Shown: positions 37,055 through 46,741, counted from the first letter of the stretch. The stretch is 64,000 nt of DNA from Dolichospermum sp. FACHB-1091 (GCF_014697585.1 NZ_JACJSB010000011.1:1-64000), one strand, 5' to 3'. Translations and numbers: made by a program. The notes: generated by a model not told the origin, from the letters alone.

Positions 37055-37900
37055 TTATTTCCTATTCATAATAGATATCAAAATCCCATGTCGAGGACTA
37101 AACAATAAAGCCAAGGTAAATAAACCAGAAACCACTAATACAATAGCCGGACCAGAAGGTAAATTATAAAAGTAGCTAAGATACATTCCGCTAATACTAG
37201 AAATTACCCCAATTACCGCCCCTAAAATCATCACTTGATGTAAACGTTTGACTAATAAAAAAGCAGTTGCACCAGGAGTAATTAAAAGTGATAATACTAA
37301 TATTACTCCCACAGCTTTCATACTGGCAACAATTGTCAAAGCAATTAACAACATTAAACCAAAATTTAAACGATTAACTGGTAAACCAGCAGCTTGCGCT
37401 CCTAAAGGATCAAATGTGTAAAATAACAGTTCTTTATATAATAAGAAAACTACCATTAAAACAATAGCTGCAATAATAGCTGTATCCCTGACTTCATCAA
37501 CAGTTACCCCTAAAATATTACCAAAAAGAAAGTGATTCAAATCAATTTTATTATCCTTTTGAATGACTGTAATTAAAGTAACTCCCAGAGCAAAAAAAGC
37601 AGAAAAAACTATGCCCATAGCAGCATCTTCTTTAATGGGAGATCGGGTTTTAATTAAGGCTATGGCCATGGTACTCAAAACTCCCGCAATAAACGCCCCG
37701 ACAAAGATATTAGCACCAATCATGAAGGCTATAGCTAGTCCTGGTAATACTGAATGACTAATAGCATCTCCCAGTAATGCTAGGCGTTGTACCATTAAAT
37801 AACTACCGACTATAGCACACAATAATCCTACTAGTATGGCGATGATTAAGGAACGTTGCATAAAGCCATATTGCAACGGTTCAATTAGTGTTTGCAACAT
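37055..37900 (-). CDS. metal (Zn/Mn) ABC transporter permease
   Basis: About 281 aa from ATG 37900 (MLQTLIEPLQYGFMQRSLII), an ABC-3-type permease with 7-9 membrane helices for divalent metal uptake. Family blocks are GDAISHSVLPGLAIAF, SPIKEDAAMGIVFSAFFALG and LLLITPGATAFLL-like text near the end. The frame is open further upstream to 38041. That extra part reads LTPNPLPASEEG, which is a G-rich intergenic repeat in translation, so the later ATG is the likelier start. The ATPase gene lies upstream on the same strand. Confidence 0.9.
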   Translation of the reverse strand: MLQTLIEPLQYGFMQRSLIIAILVGLLCAIVGSYLMVQRLALLGDAISHSVLPGLAIAFMIGANIFVGAFIAGVLSTMAIALIKTRSPIKEDAAMGIVFSAFFALGVTLITVIQKDNKIDLNHFLFGNILGVTVDEVRDTAIIAAIVLMVVFLLYKELLFYTFDPLGAQAAGLPVNRLNFGLMLLIALTIVASMKAVGVILVLSLLITPGATAFLLVKRLHQVMILGAVIGVISSISGMYLSYFYNLPSGPAIVLVVSGLFTLALLFSPRHGILISIMNRK

Positions 37901-38050
37901 AGATGAAAATGAACCACGAAGGCACAAAGAACGCGAAGGAAGAAAGGAAGAGAAGATATAGCGGTATTTATTTGTATGAAATAAATAGATCATAGTCCCC
38001 TCCTCGCTTGCGGGGAGGGGGTTGGGGGTGAGGTTCTTCATTAGCAGTTA

Positions 38051-38842
38051 TTATGCTGCTTCAGCAAAGTACATGACTTTTCCGCTATAAGCCCGATTTA
38101 AGTTATTTTCTGTTAAGACTTGTTGGCGTGAACCGGTGGCGATTAATTCACAATTTAGTAAGATTAAATCATCAAAATGGGTAATAGATTCACCTAAGTC
38201 ATGATTAACTACTAAGACGATTTTATTGGCTTTTGCTAGTTCTTGAAGGATTGCAAATATGATAGTTTGGGTTTTTTGATCAATACCTACAAATGGCTCA
38301 TCAAAACAGAAAATTTCGGCTTCTTGAGTTAAAGCCCTGGCTAAAAATACCCGTTGTTGTTGTCCTCCTGAAAGTTCACCAATGGGACGATTTTTTAATG
38401 CTTCTATTCCCACTTTTGTTAATGCTTGTGTGGCTATTTGGCGGCTGACTGTAGAGAAACTACGTAACCATCCTGTTTTTTTAATACGCCCCATCATGAC
38501 TACATCCCATACGGTGGCGGGGTAATTCCAGTCAATTTGGCTACGTTGGGGTACATAAGCAATTTTCTCTAGTTGCTGGGTTAAGGGCTGATTTTGGTAT
38601 ATAACTTGACCGTTAGTGATGGGAACTAATCCTAAAATAGCTTTCATTAATGTACTTTTACCTGCACCATTGGGTCCAAAAATACCTGTTATCTTTCCTG
38701 GTTTAATTGTGCAGTTAATGTTTCTTAATGCTTCCTGTGTCCGATAATTTACATTTAGATGGGTGATGTTGATTTGTGTAAGTATATTTGCTGAATTTTT
38801 GGTAGATAGACTAGATTTTCGGTAATCAGAAATGTTTTGCAT
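38051..38842 (-). CDS. metal (Zn/Mn) ABC transporter ATP-binding protein
   Basis: A 263-aa ATPase with Walker A GPNGAGKST, signature LSGGQQQRVFLARAL and Walker B IFCFDEPFVG. The segment VPQRSQIDWNYPATVWDVVM is typical of the Zn/Mn uptake ATPase group (ZnuC/MntA-like). It is cotranscribed with the permease (true start about 150 bases downstream) and divergent from the substrate-binding gene, with 100 bases between. A metal-sensing repressor site is likely there, but I could not identify one. Confidence 0.9.
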   Translation of the reverse strand: MQNISDYRKSSLSTKNSANILTQINITHLNVNYRTQEALRNINCTIKPGKITGIFGPNGAGKSTLMKAILGLVPITNGQVIYQNQPLTQQLEKIAYVPQRSQIDWNYPATVWDVVMMGRIKKTGWLRSFSTVSRQIATQALTKVGIEALKNRPIGELSGGQQQRVFLARALTQEAEIFCFDEPFVGIDQKTQTIIFAILQELAKANKIVLVVNHDLGESITHFDDLILLNCELIATGSRQQVLTENNLNRAYSGKVMYFAEAA

Positions 38843-38942
38843 AACTTTGATTAAGATAGTTATTTTTTGAGTTTACTATAAAAATGAGAAAAATATGAGA
38901 ATATCTATAATTATCTATAATTAGAAGTAATCACTGAGGTAA

Positions 38943-40016
38943 ATGAAACTAATGCTTAATACAATGTATGACTTATTACTAAAATCCCTCTCCAAACCTC
39001 TCCGCTGTGAGGAGAGAGGCTTTTATTCTTACTCCCCTTCCCTGGGAGGGAAGGGGTTGGGGGTTAGGTTCTCTTTACTTAATCCCCTTTGTCTAGGAAT
39101 GTTAGTATCTTTGGCTGTCATGGGTTGTACTCCCAATTCTTCACACGGAGGAAATAATCGGCCGCAGGTTGTAGCGACGAGTACCATTATTGCAGATTTA
39201 GCTGAAGAAATTGGCGGAGAAAAATTACAAATTACGGGAATTTTGAAACCTGGTGCAGATCCTCATGTGTATGAACCAGTACCCGCAGATAGTCGAATTT
39301 TGGAAAAAGCTAATTTGATTTTGTACAACGGTTACAATTTAGAACCGGGAATTATTAAGTTAATGAATGCGACTGGAGACAAAGCGAAAAAGTTGGCTGT
39401 GGGGGAAGTTGTCAAATCTTTAAAATTAGATAAAGGTAAGGGGAAAATTGTTCCAGATCCTCATGTTTGGGGTAGTGCAGAAAATGTTATATTGATGGTG
39501 AAAGCGATGAAAAATAGTTTAATCGCTTTGTCACCAGCAGATAAAAATAAGTTGACTGAAAATGCAGATAAGTTAATTGATGAATTACAACAATTACATC
39601 TTTGGATTTTACAACAAATCCAAACTATTCCCCCAAAAAACCGTAAATTAATTACTACTCATGATGCTTTTCAATATTATGGAAATGCTTATAAAATAAC
39701 AATTGCTGGAACTTTAATCGGGATTAGTACGGAGGAACAACCAAGCGCCCAAACGGTGAGAAAATTAGTAGAATCAGTGAAAAAAATAGGTGTCCCAGCG
39801 ATATTTGCGGAAACAACAATTAACCCAGCTTTAATTAAAACAGTTGCGGAAGAAGCAGGGGTAAAATTAGCACCAACTGCACTTTATTCTGATTCCATTG
39901 GGGTAAAAGGTAGTAATAGTGATACTTATATAAAAATGATGGTTGCAAATACCCGCGCTATTGTTGAAGCTTTGGGTGGGAAATATACACCTTTTCAATT
40001 AAAGAGTAAAAAATAA
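38943..40016 (+). CDS. metal ABC transporter substrate-binding lipoprotein (ZnuA/TroA-like)
   Basis: A 357-aa cluster A-I metal-binding protein. Candidate ligands are H108 (ADPHVYEP), H174 (DPHVWG), H240 (TTHDAFQYY) and the Asp of YSDSIG. His rather than Glu at the third position resembles the zinc-type TroA/ZnuA set more than Mn-type MntC/PsaA. No His-rich loop is present. A lipobox, LAVMGC62, marks lipid attachment. The 30 residues before the hydrophobic stretch (LSKPLRCEERGFYSYSPSLG) are encoded by intergenic repeat DNA at about 38983-39075, so the natural signal peptide has been lengthened or the real start is downstream. Confidence 0.88.
   Translation: MKLMLNTMYDLLLKSLSKPLRCEERGFYSYSPSLGGKGLGVRFSLLNPLCLGMLVSLAVMGCTPNSSHGGNNRPQVVATSTIIADLAEEIGGEKLQITGILKPGADPHVYEPVPADSRILEKANLILYNGYNLEPGIIKLMNATGDKAKKLAVGEVVKSLKLDKGKGKIVPDPHVWGSAENVILMVKAMKNSLIALSPADKNKLTENADKLIDELQQLHLWILQQIQTIPPKNRKLITTHDAFQYYGNAYKITIAGTLIGISTEEQPSAQTVRKLVESVKKIGVPAIFAETTINPALIKTVAEEAGVKLAPTALYSDSIGVKGSNSDTYIKMMVANTRAIVEALGGKYTPFQLKSKK
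38983..39075 (+). repeat. intergenic-type G/C-rich repeat inside the lipoprotein signal region
   Basis: CCCTCTCCAAACCTCTCCGC with GGAGAGAGG, followed by CTCCCCTTCCCTGGGAGGG and AAGGGGTTGGGGGTTAGG. This is the same class as the spacer repeat at 37990-38035 and that within 56040-56130. Here it is translated in frame as part of the substrate-binding protein. Confidence 0.75.
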
Positions 40017-40021
40017 GAATT

Positions 40022-40054
40022 AGATTCCCAAATTCTCTAAGAATTTGGGAATCT
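40022..40054. terminator. hairpin after the metal-binding lipoprotein gene
   Basis: AGATTCCCAAATTCT pairs with AGAATTTGGGAATCT around CTA, five bases after the stop; a nearly perfect palindrome. It lies between convergent genes (lipoprotein and acsF) and should stop transcription on both strands. Confidence 0.7.
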
Positions 40055-40085
40055 TGTTGGTCATTCAACTTTCCCCTTTCCCTAA

Positions 40086-41162
40086 CTAACAAACTTGTTG
40101 ACGAGTTGCTTCTGTGTCTATGGGTTTAATCAGAAAAATCTTGAACATATACCAAAAAATCATCAAGACTAAGGGGATTTTTTGGAAATATTTGATAATT
40201 CCCCAATCGTTGATTTTGTTGAGATCAATTATTTTCTGATTATACAATGCACATTGTTCTAAATACCAGAAGAAATAGGGATGATTGGTATTTAAAATAA
40301 TCGGAAATGCTTTAGCTGCGGTTTTGTTAGTTTCTTCAATTACCTGATTATTGTATTTACGAGGATGAATACCTAATATTTCATAGAAATTACCTCTTTC
40401 AAATACTGTCATGGTGTGAGTTGCAAAAACGGTTATTAAGAAAAACCGCACCCATAACCGAGATTTCCAATTATTCCATAATTGAGGTTGAGAACGTAAC
40501 AAAGCTTTGAAAAAATCACCGTGTCTATTCTCATCTTGACACCAACTTTCAAACTTCCGAAATAGAGGATAAAATTGGTATTCGGGATTTTTTTCCATGT
40601 GACGATATACTAAAATATAACGCCAATAACCTATTTTCTCCGATAGATAAACCGTGTAAATAACCCACTCTATAGGGAAAAATGTATAGGTGCGATTTTT
40701 AGTCAGATAACTTAAGTCAAGGGAAAGGTTAAAATCAGCCATTGACTTATTTAAAAACCCCGCATGACGGGCTTCGTCTCGCGCTAAATAAGCAAATGCT
40801 TCTGATAATAAAGGGTTATTATCCTTGAGACGACGGGATAATTCTTTAAACAGTAAAAACCCGGAAAATTCTGAAGTACAAGAACGTTCTAAAAAGTCAA
40901 TAAAAGCCAGTCGTTTTTCACCAACAATGTGATCCCAACCTTGCTTAAATTCATCATCTCGTATAAAGTGATGACGATTATAATCTGCTTTGAGTTCCTC
41001 AATTACAGCCCTTAATTCTGTTTCATACCCCGAAATATCCATTTTGGCCACTGTGTCAAAATCAGTGGTATAAAACCTGGGTGTTAATAGTGTTTCTTGA
41101 ACGGGTGTTTTTACCCCCGATTTCGGTAACTCAACTGGGGGTTTATCCAACGACTTAACCAT
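40086..41162 (-). CDS. acsF: Mg-protoporphyrin IX monomethyl ester oxidative cyclase, low-oxygen type
   Basis: AcsF forms the isocyclic ring of chlorophyll using O2 and a diiron centre. At 358 aa it is full length. The diiron ligands are expected in SCTSEFSGF, ARDEARHAGF and CQDENRHGDFF. Cyanobacteria often carry two copies; the second (ChlA-II in Synechocystis) is induced at low oxygen and clusters with ho2 and hemN. Here heme oxygenase and hemN lie right beside it, which identifies this as the low-oxygen paralogue. Unlike Synechocystis, where I recall one operon, it is divergent from the other two. Confidence 0.92.
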   Translation of the reverse strand: MVKSLDKPPVELPKSGVKTPVQETLLTPRFYTTDFDTVAKMDISGYETELRAVIEELKADYNRHHFIRDDEFKQGWDHIVGEKRLAFIDFLERSCTSEFSGFLLFKELSRRLKDNNPLLSEAFAYLARDEARHAGFLNKSMADFNLSLDLSYLTKNRTYTFFPIEWVIYTVYLSEKIGYWRYILVYRHMEKNPEYQFYPLFRKFESWCQDENRHGDFFKALLRSQPQLWNNWKSRLWVRFFLITVFATHTMTVFERGNFYEILGIHPRKYNNQVIEETNKTAAKAFPIILNTNHPYFFWYLEQCALYNQKIIDLNKINDWGIIKYFQKIPLVLMIFWYMFKIFLIKPIDTEATRQQVC

Positions 41163-41281
41163 AGGTATTCGCTTTACTATTGTCTGCCTTAAAATTATAT
41201 AAGCATGAATATTTGTTATTAGTCATCAGTTAAATTATTGAAACTAATTTTTACAAAAATACTGAATTATCTAGAATTTTC

Positions 41282-41331
41282 TTATAGTTTAAATACCTAT
41301 TTACTAAACAAATATATTTAGGAAACTATAA
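41282..41331. promoter_or_regulatory. inverted repeat in the acsF/heme oxygenase divergent promoter region
   Basis: TTATAGTTT (41282-41290) and AAACTATAA (41323-41331) are perfect 9-base arms. A third related stretch, TTTTATAGTTATA, follows at about 41345. The 412-base spacer between the two divergent starts has no gene. An oxygen-responsive activator (ChlR in Synechocystis) is known to act on this gene set; whether it binds here is inference. Confidence 0.35.
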
Positions 41332-41574
41332 ATAAATATAAATACTTTTATAGTTATACCAAGAATAATAGTTAAATAATTTCAGGAGTGGTAAAAATAG
41401 CCGAAATTACTATTGATAGTAATTTATGCTGGAGATTTGTGCTGGATAAATTATGCTGATAACTCTATTCACATACAATAGCAATTTTCTGTAATTATAT
41501 CGGCTGTGAACTGATAAACGAGTCGCTAAAATTTGGAAAAGAACACTACAGACATCAACAAGAGGGAAGAAACA

Positions 41575-42249
41575 ATGAGTAATAATTTAGCAATGAAACT
41601 GCGTGTGGGAACGCAACAAGCGCATACAAATTCCGAAAATGTCGGTTTCATGAAATGCTTTATCAAAGGAGTTGTAGACAAAAATTGTTTTATTCAGTTG
41701 TTGAGTAATTTCTATTTTGTTTATAGTGAACTAGAAGCAGCAATTGAGAAACATAAACAACATCCTGTAATTAGTTTAATTTATTTTCCCGAACTAAATC
41801 GCCAATCTTCCCTAAAACAAGATATGTTATTTTATCATGGGAATCAATGGCAAGAAACTATTAAACCTTCACCTGCTACTCAAACTTATCTTGCGCGTAT
41901 TCAACAAATTTCTACCCATGAACCCGCACTATTATTAGCTCATTCCTATACTCGTTATTTGGGTGATCTTTCCGGTGGCCAAATGCTCCAGAAAATTGCT
42001 CAGTCAGCCTTAAAACTGTCTGGATATACAGGAACTTCCTTTTACAATTTTGAGCAAATTCCCGACAAACAGGCCTTTAAAGAAAAGTATCGTCAAGCCT
42101 TAGATAAACTCCCCATTGATGATACCACCGTCGACAAAATTGTCGCAGAAGCTAACCATGCTTTCAAATTAAATATGCAAATACTTCAAGAGTTAGAAAG
42201 GATTTTAATAGAGACTATTGGTAAAGACACTTACAATAGTTTAATTTGA
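41575..42249 (+). CDS. ho2: heme oxygenase (HO-2-like, low-oxygen set)
   Basis: Heme oxygenase opens heme to biliverdin, CO and iron, the first step to phycobilins. From ATG 41575, with AGGGAAG upstream, it is 224 aa; an in-frame TTG at 41533 is less likely. The proximal heme ligand is H17 in VGTQQAHTNSEN and the distal helix has YTRYLGDLSGGQML, the family signature. Placement between acsF and hemN indicates the HO-2 paralogue expressed at low oxygen, not the housekeeping HO-1. Confidence 0.9.
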   Translation: MSNNLAMKLRVGTQQAHTNSENVGFMKCFIKGVVDKNCFIQLLSNFYFVYSELEAAIEKHKQHPVISLIYFPELNRQSSLKQDMLFYHGNQWQETIKPSPATQTYLARIQQISTHEPALLLAHSYTRYLGDLSGGQMLQKIAQSALKLSGYTGTSFYNFEQIPDKQAFKEKYRQALDKLPIDDTTVDKIVAEANHAFKLNMQILQELERILIETIGKDTYNSLI

Positions 42250-42318
42250 GTCTCTGCATAATTGACAAAGATATAATTCATCACTCAATTAATTTTGAAC
42301 ATGATGAATTATATAAAC

Positions 42319-42432
42319 AGGACTTACGCAAAATATCTCTCAAACCCTCTTTTCTTCGTTCTCTTCGTTCCTATCCCTGACGGGACGCTCCGCGAACGTG
42401 GTTCATTATTCCGTGACTTGTGCGTAAGTCCT
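42319..42432. repeat. MITE-like element, AGGACTTACGCA family (copy 3)
   Basis: Perfect ends AGGACTTACGCA and TGCGTAAGTCCT bound 114 bases between the heme oxygenase and hemN genes. The interior carries CTCTCAAA and GTTCATTATTCC stretches shared with copies at 5746 and 46567. Confidence 0.88.
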
Positions 42433-42653
42433 AATAAAGATGCTCAAAAAGATGCAAACATCTTATTTATTCTCTTCCTCTATGTTCTCTGTGTCTGAAG
42501 TGGTTCATTAAAAACATAATGCTCACCACAAACAAATAGCATAAATATATTCTATTTGTGAATAGCTAAATCCTAAATTACAACATTAAATCGAAGTTGG
42601 GAAAATCAATTGTGATTATTTCCAATCATCACACAAATTCACTGGAGACTATA

Positions 42654-44036
42654 ATGGTTTTTCTATTACCTGGTGTTAAGTTTGATTTTGATCTAATTCA
42701 AAAGTATGATACTCGCGCTCCTAGATACACAAGTTATCCCCCAGCGACGGAATTAACAGAGACTTTCACAGCGGAAAATTTCCAAACTGCAATTACCGCT
42801 TCTAATCAAAGAAAAACTCCCCTGTCTTTGTATTTCCATATTCCTTTTTGTCAAAGTGCTTGTTATTTCTGCGGTTGTAATACCGTAATTACTAATAACA
42901 AGAACATGGCTATACCGTATCTGGAACATTTAGAACAGGAAATCAAAAATACCTCAGCTTTAATTGATAAAAATAGACAAGTTTTACAAATCCATTGGGG
43001 TGGAGGAACACCGAATTATTTAGAACTTGAACAAGTGGAATCTCTCTGGAAAAATATTACTCGTAATTTCCAAATTGCGGAAAATGCAGAAGTTTCTATC
43101 GAAATTAATCCCCGTTATGTGAATAGGGAATATATCTTATTTTTGAGAGATATTGGCTTTAATCGCATTAGTTTTGGGATTCAAGATTTTCACCCAGAAG
43201 TACAAAAAGCAGTGAATCGAATTCAACCAGAATCACTACTCTTTGATGTCATGAGTTGGATTAAGGAGGCTAATTTTGATAGTGTGAATGTAGACTTAAT
43301 TTATGGTTTACCTTATCAAACTTTGGCAACTTTTCGGGAAACATTACACAAGACAATGGCTTTAGATGCTGATAGAATTGTCGTCTTTAATTTTGCTTAT
43401 GTACCTTGGATTAAACCTGTACAAAAAATGATTCCCCAAGCAGCATTACCCGGAGCAGAAGAAAAGTTAAATATCCTGAAAATGACAATTGAGGAATTAA
43501 CTAATCATGAGTATCTCTTTATTGGGATGGATCATTTTGCCAAAAATAACAATGAATTAGCGATCGCTCAACGTCATGGTACACTAAAACGTAATTTCCA
43601 AGGTTATACTACCCATGCGGAAACTGAATTATTTGGTTTTGGGGCTACATCTATTAGTATGTTGGAAGATGCTTATGCTCAAAATCACAAGGAATTAAAG
43701 GATTATTACCAAGCAGTTGCAGCAGGTGTAATTCCTATTAGTAAAGGTATTCAATTAACCCAAGATGACATTATTAGACGGGATGTAATTATGTCAATTA
43801 TGTCTCATTTTCATCTCAACAAATTGGAGATTGAACAGAAATATCATCTTGATTTTAATAAATATTTCTGCTACGAATTGCAAGAATTACAACCCCTAGA
43901 AAATGATGGATTAGTCAATGTATTCACTGATGAGATCCATATTACTGATATTGGTAGATTGTTGGTGAGAAATATTGCTGTTATTTTCGATACTCATACA
44001 AGAAGTAGAGAAACAAAATTCTCTCGCGCTATTTAA
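42654..44036 (+). CDS. hemN: oxygen-independent coproporphyrinogen III oxidase (radical SAM)
   Basis: HemN oxidises coproporphyrinogen III to protoporphyrinogen IX without O2, replacing HemF when oxygen is low. From ATG 42654 (GGAG nine bases upstream) it is 460 aa, the size of true HemN. The radical SAM cysteines are C66, C70 and C73 in FCQSACYFCGCN; the SAM region WGGGTPNYL and FGIQDFHPEVQ follow. The N-terminal YDTRAPRYTSYPPAT is diagnostic of HemN rather than HemW. An upstream in-frame TTG (42597) is less likely. It completes the acsF-ho-hemN low-oxygen set. Confidence 0.93.
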   Translation: MVFLLPGVKFDFDLIQKYDTRAPRYTSYPPATELTETFTAENFQTAITASNQRKTPLSLYFHIPFCQSACYFCGCNTVITNNKNMAIPYLEHLEQEIKNTSALIDKNRQVLQIHWGGGTPNYLELEQVESLWKNITRNFQIAENAEVSIEINPRYVNREYILFLRDIGFNRISFGIQDFHPEVQKAVNRIQPESLLFDVMSWIKEANFDSVNVDLIYGLPYQTLATFRETLHKTMALDADRIVVFNFAYVPWIKPVQKMIPQAALPGAEEKLNILKMTIEELTNHEYLFIGMDHFAKNNNELAIAQRHGTLKRNFQGYTTHAETELFGFGATSISMLEDAYAQNHKELKDYYQAVAAGVIPISKGIQLTQDDIIRRDVIMSIMSHFHLNKLEIEQKYHLDFNKYFCYELQELQPLENDGLVNVFTDEIHITDIGRLLVRNIAVIFDTHTRSRETKFSRAI

Positions 44037-44189
44037 TTTTATTAATACAAATTGGTATGTAATTATGATTTATTAATAAGTTGTAATTACATACCTTTTG
44101 ATTGATACAGGTTATGTCATTAGATAGAAATAAATAATATTAAGCCTTGATAAATTTGACATGAGTTGAATTTTTTGAGGAAGCAATCA

Positions 44190-44462
44190 ATGAATATTAT
44201 TACTTGGATAATTTTGGGATTATTAGCGGGTGTAATTGCTAAATCTATCTATCCTGGTTATCAAGGTGGAGGAATGATATCTACGATGATATTAGGTATT
44301 GCTGGTGCCTTTATTGGTGGGACTTTATTCACTCTCATTCGCACAGGAACTTTACAACTTACATCTGCATCTTTAAGTATTCCTGGAGTGATAGTAGCAG
44401 TTATTGGGGCGATCATTGCTATTTATTTATGGGGATTATGGCAAAGGGGTAGTAGGGTATAA
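44190..44462 (+). CDS. GlsB/YeaQ/YmgE-family membrane protein
   Basis: From ATG 44190 (GAGGAAG upstream) it is 90 aa. There are three short hydrophobic helices with Gly-rich packing: NIITWIILGLLAGVIAKSIY, GMISTMILGIAGAFIGG and a C-terminal GVIVAVIGAIIAIYLWG. This is the transglycosylase-associated (GlsB/YmgE) family, small inner-membrane proteins linked to stress in other bacteria with no known activity. An in-frame TTG at 44166 would add eight residues. Confidence 0.85.
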   Translation: MNIITWIILGLLAGVIAKSIYPGYQGGGMISTMILGIAGAFIGGTLFTLIRTGTLQLTSASLSIPGVIVAVIGAIIAIYLWGLWQRGSRV

Positions 44463-44513
44463 TAGTTAGCTATTGATATAGCATTAATTAAACTCTTTTT
44501 CATTAAAATAAAA

Positions 44514-44541
44514 TGTTGGGTTGACACAGGAAAACCCAACA
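44514..44541. terminator. hairpin after the GlsB-like gene
   Basis: TGTTGGGTT and AACCCAACA pair around a ten-base loop, 51 bases after the stop codon. It is a minimal member of the GTTGGGTT palindrome family (35112, 49018). Confidence 0.55.
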
Positions 44542-44552
44542 TCATATTCATT

Positions 44553-44676
44553 AGGACTTACGCAAGTGTCACACTAAAAATCTGTTTCAGGGTGCTTTAC
44601 TACTGCATAAATCCTGCAAATAAACAGATTGTTGATATCTGACGCACCCTACCAATGTGCCAGTTGCGTAAGTCCT
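44553..44676. repeat. MITE-like element, AGGACTTACGCA family (copy 4)
   Basis: Ends AGGACTTACGCA and TGCGTAAGTCCT are perfect over 124 bases. The interior differs from the other copies and contains CAGGGTGC...GCACCCT, a nested palindrome of a second repeat family. Confidence 0.85.
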
Positions 44677-44835
44677 GATATGATGTGCAGTTAAATAAAA
44701 ATAAATTAAAATAATATTTATTGTATAGAATATTAAAATATGAACAATCATCTAACTCCCTAAAAATTCAAGAAAGTAATTTAGGTATTATTGTTGAGTA
44801 TTGACTAACCATAAATTAAGTAGGGTGCAAACTAC

Positions 44836-46521
44836 ATGGGACAAGGTTTTTTACAAATTGCTTTAACGCTATGTATTGTAGTATTTATTACTCCAAAACT
44901 AGGAAAATACATAGCCAGTGTTTTCTTGGGAGAAAGGACAATCCTTGATCCTGTAATGAAGCCCCTAGAGGCAATAATTTATATTTTAGGGGGTGTGGGC
45001 AAAAAAAATGATATGACAGGTTGGCAATATATCCGCGCATTACTATACAGTAACTTAGTCATGGGTGGTATAGTTTATGCTATTCTCTATTATCAAAAAC
45101 TTTTGCCTTGGAATCCCAATGAATTAGGGAGAATAAGATGGGATTTATTATTACATACCACAATTTCCTTCCTAACCAACACCGACCAACAACATTACGC
45201 ACCGGAAAATACCTTTAGTTATTTTAGCCAAACATCGGCTTTAGGCTTTTTGATGTTTACTTCAGCGGCTAGTGGGTTGGTAGTGGGAATTGCTTTTATC
45301 CGGGGGTTAACGGGCAGAAAACTGGGGAATTTTTACGTTGATTTTATCCAGGCTATCACTAGAATACTACTACCTTTATCAATAATTGGGGCGATCGCTC
45401 TAATTATCACAGGTGTACCCCAAACCCTAGCCGGAACGCTGGAGGTAGAAACCTTAGAAGGAAGAATTCAGTATATAGCTAGAGGTCCAGTAGCCTCCTG
45501 GGAGATTATAAAAATGTTAGGGGAAAATGGCGGCGGTTTTTTTGCAGCTAATTCCGCTCACCCTTTTGAAAATCCCAATGGTGCTTCTAATTTAATAGAA
45601 ATTATCGCTATGCTGGCTATTCCCACATCTTTAATTTATACCTATGGAGTATTTGCTAACAACCTGAAACAAAGTTGGTTATTATATTGGATGGTGTTTA
45701 TAATCTTTGTTGTTCTTATTGGCGTTACAGCCACAGGAGAATTACAAGGAAACCCACTGATTAACAACGCTTTAAGACTAGAATTACCAAATTTAGAAGG
45801 TAAAGAAGTCAGATTTGATTGGGCGCAGAGCGCATTATGGGCAGTTACAACCACTGCTACCATGTCCGGTGCTGTGAATGCAATGCACGATTCTCTTATG
45901 CCCAATGGGACATTTTCTAGCTTATTCAACCTATTTTTACAAATAATTTGGGGTGGACAGGGAATAGGAACTGCTTATCTCTTCATTTATCTAATTCTCA
46001 CAGTTTTTCTGACTGGTTTAATGGTAGGGCGTACCCCAGAAATTTTTGGGCGCAAAATTGAAAAACGGGAAATTGTTCTTGCTAGTGTGGTGCTATTAAT
46101 TCACCCGATAATGGTTTTAATTCCTAGCGCTGTGGCTTTAGCTTATCCTATATCTCTATCGGGCATTAGTAACCCTGGTTTTCATGGTATTTCCCAAGTG
46201 GTTTATGAATACGCTTCAGCAGCAGCTAATAATGGTTCTGGTTTAGAGGGATTAAATGACGGTACATTATGGTGGAATTTAAGTACAACTGCCAGTATTT
46301 TTGCGGGACGTTATATACCAATTATTGCTCTACTACTATTAGCTGATAGTATGTCTGAAAAACAAGCAAGTCCAGAAAGCAAGGGAACTTTGAGAACTGA
46401 TTCTTTGTTATTTACCAGTATTACTGCTGGTGTCACTTTGGTTTTAGGAATCTTGACATTTTTCCCCGTTTTGGCTTTGGGACCGATCGCTGAAGGGTTT
46501 AAACTCGCTGCTGGTAGTTAA
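44836..46521 (+). CDS. kdpA: potassium-transporting ATPase subunit A
   Basis: KdpA is the K+-selective channel-like subunit of the high-affinity Kdp pump in the inner membrane. At 561 aa with about ten membrane spans it is normal. Selectivity-filter segments are seen as [33 protein letters not shown] and [12 protein letters not shown]. It starts with GGGTGCAAACTACATG context and lies 321 bases before kdpB, unusually far for a kdp operon; the gap holds mobile repeats. Confidence 0.95.
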   Translation: MGQGFLQIALTLCIVVFITPKLGKYIASVFLGERTILDPVMKPLEAIIYILGGVGKKNDMTGWQYIRALLYSNLVMGGIVYAILYYQKLLPWNPNELGRIRWDLLLHTTISFLTNTDQQHYAPENTFSYFSQTSALGFLMFTSAASGLVVGIAFIRGLTGRKLGNFYVDFIQAITRILLPLSIIGAIALIITGVPQTLAGTLEVETLEGRIQYIARGPVASWEIIKMLGENGGGFFAANSAHPFENPNGASNLIEIIAMLAIPTSLIYTYGVFANNLKQSWLLYWMVFIIFVVLIGVTATGELQGNPLINNALRLELPNLEGKEVRFDWAQSALWAVTTTATMSGAVNAMHDSLMPNGTFSSLFNLFLQIIWGGQGIGTAYLFIYLILTVFLTGLMVGRTPEIFGRKIEKREIVLASVVLLIHPIMVLIPSAVALAYPISLSGISNPGFHGISQVVYEYASAAANNGSGLEGLNDGTLWWNLSTTASIFAGRYIPIIALLLLADSMSEKQASPESKGTLRTDSLLFTSITAGVTLVLGILTFFPVLALGPIAEGFKLAAGS

Positions 46522-46566
46522 TATAGCTAAGATGCTGCTAGTAGTTAATATAGCTAAGATATAGCC

Positions 46567-46658
46567 AGGACTTACGCAAAATATCTCTCAAATCCTCATT
46601 TCTCCGTGACTTCTGTGCCTGGAGTGGTTCGTTATTCCATGAATCTTGCGTAAGTTCT
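46567..46658. repeat. MITE-like element, AGGACTTACGCA family (copy 5), between kdpA and kdpB
   Basis: Ends AGGACTTACGCA and TGCGTAAGTTCT (one mismatch) bound 92 bases. The interior matches copy 3 (AAAATATCTCTCAAA, GGTTCGTTATTCC). Just before it, GTAGTTAATATAGCTAAGAT occurs twice in tandem (46516-46562 region). Confidence 0.85.
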
Positions 46659-46680
46659 AATAGCCTTTCTCAGTCTAGTG

Positions 46681-46741
46681 AGGTACAGAGATAAGAAATT
46701 AAACGCAGATAAACGCAGATAAACGCAGATAAATCTGTACC
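46681..46741. repeat. decamer repeat inside a hairpin, kdpA-kdpB spacer
   Basis: Three copies of AAACGCAGAT (46701-46730) are flanked by inverted arms AGGTACAGA (46681-46689) and TCTGTACCT (46733-46741). It is a tandem repeat presented in the loop of a potential hairpin. Confidence 0.75.

Noticed and set aside
41162-41574. Small RNA in the acsF/heme oxygenase spacer
   Set aside because: AT-rich with only short arms; no terminator-like hairpin with U-tract to support an RNA gene.
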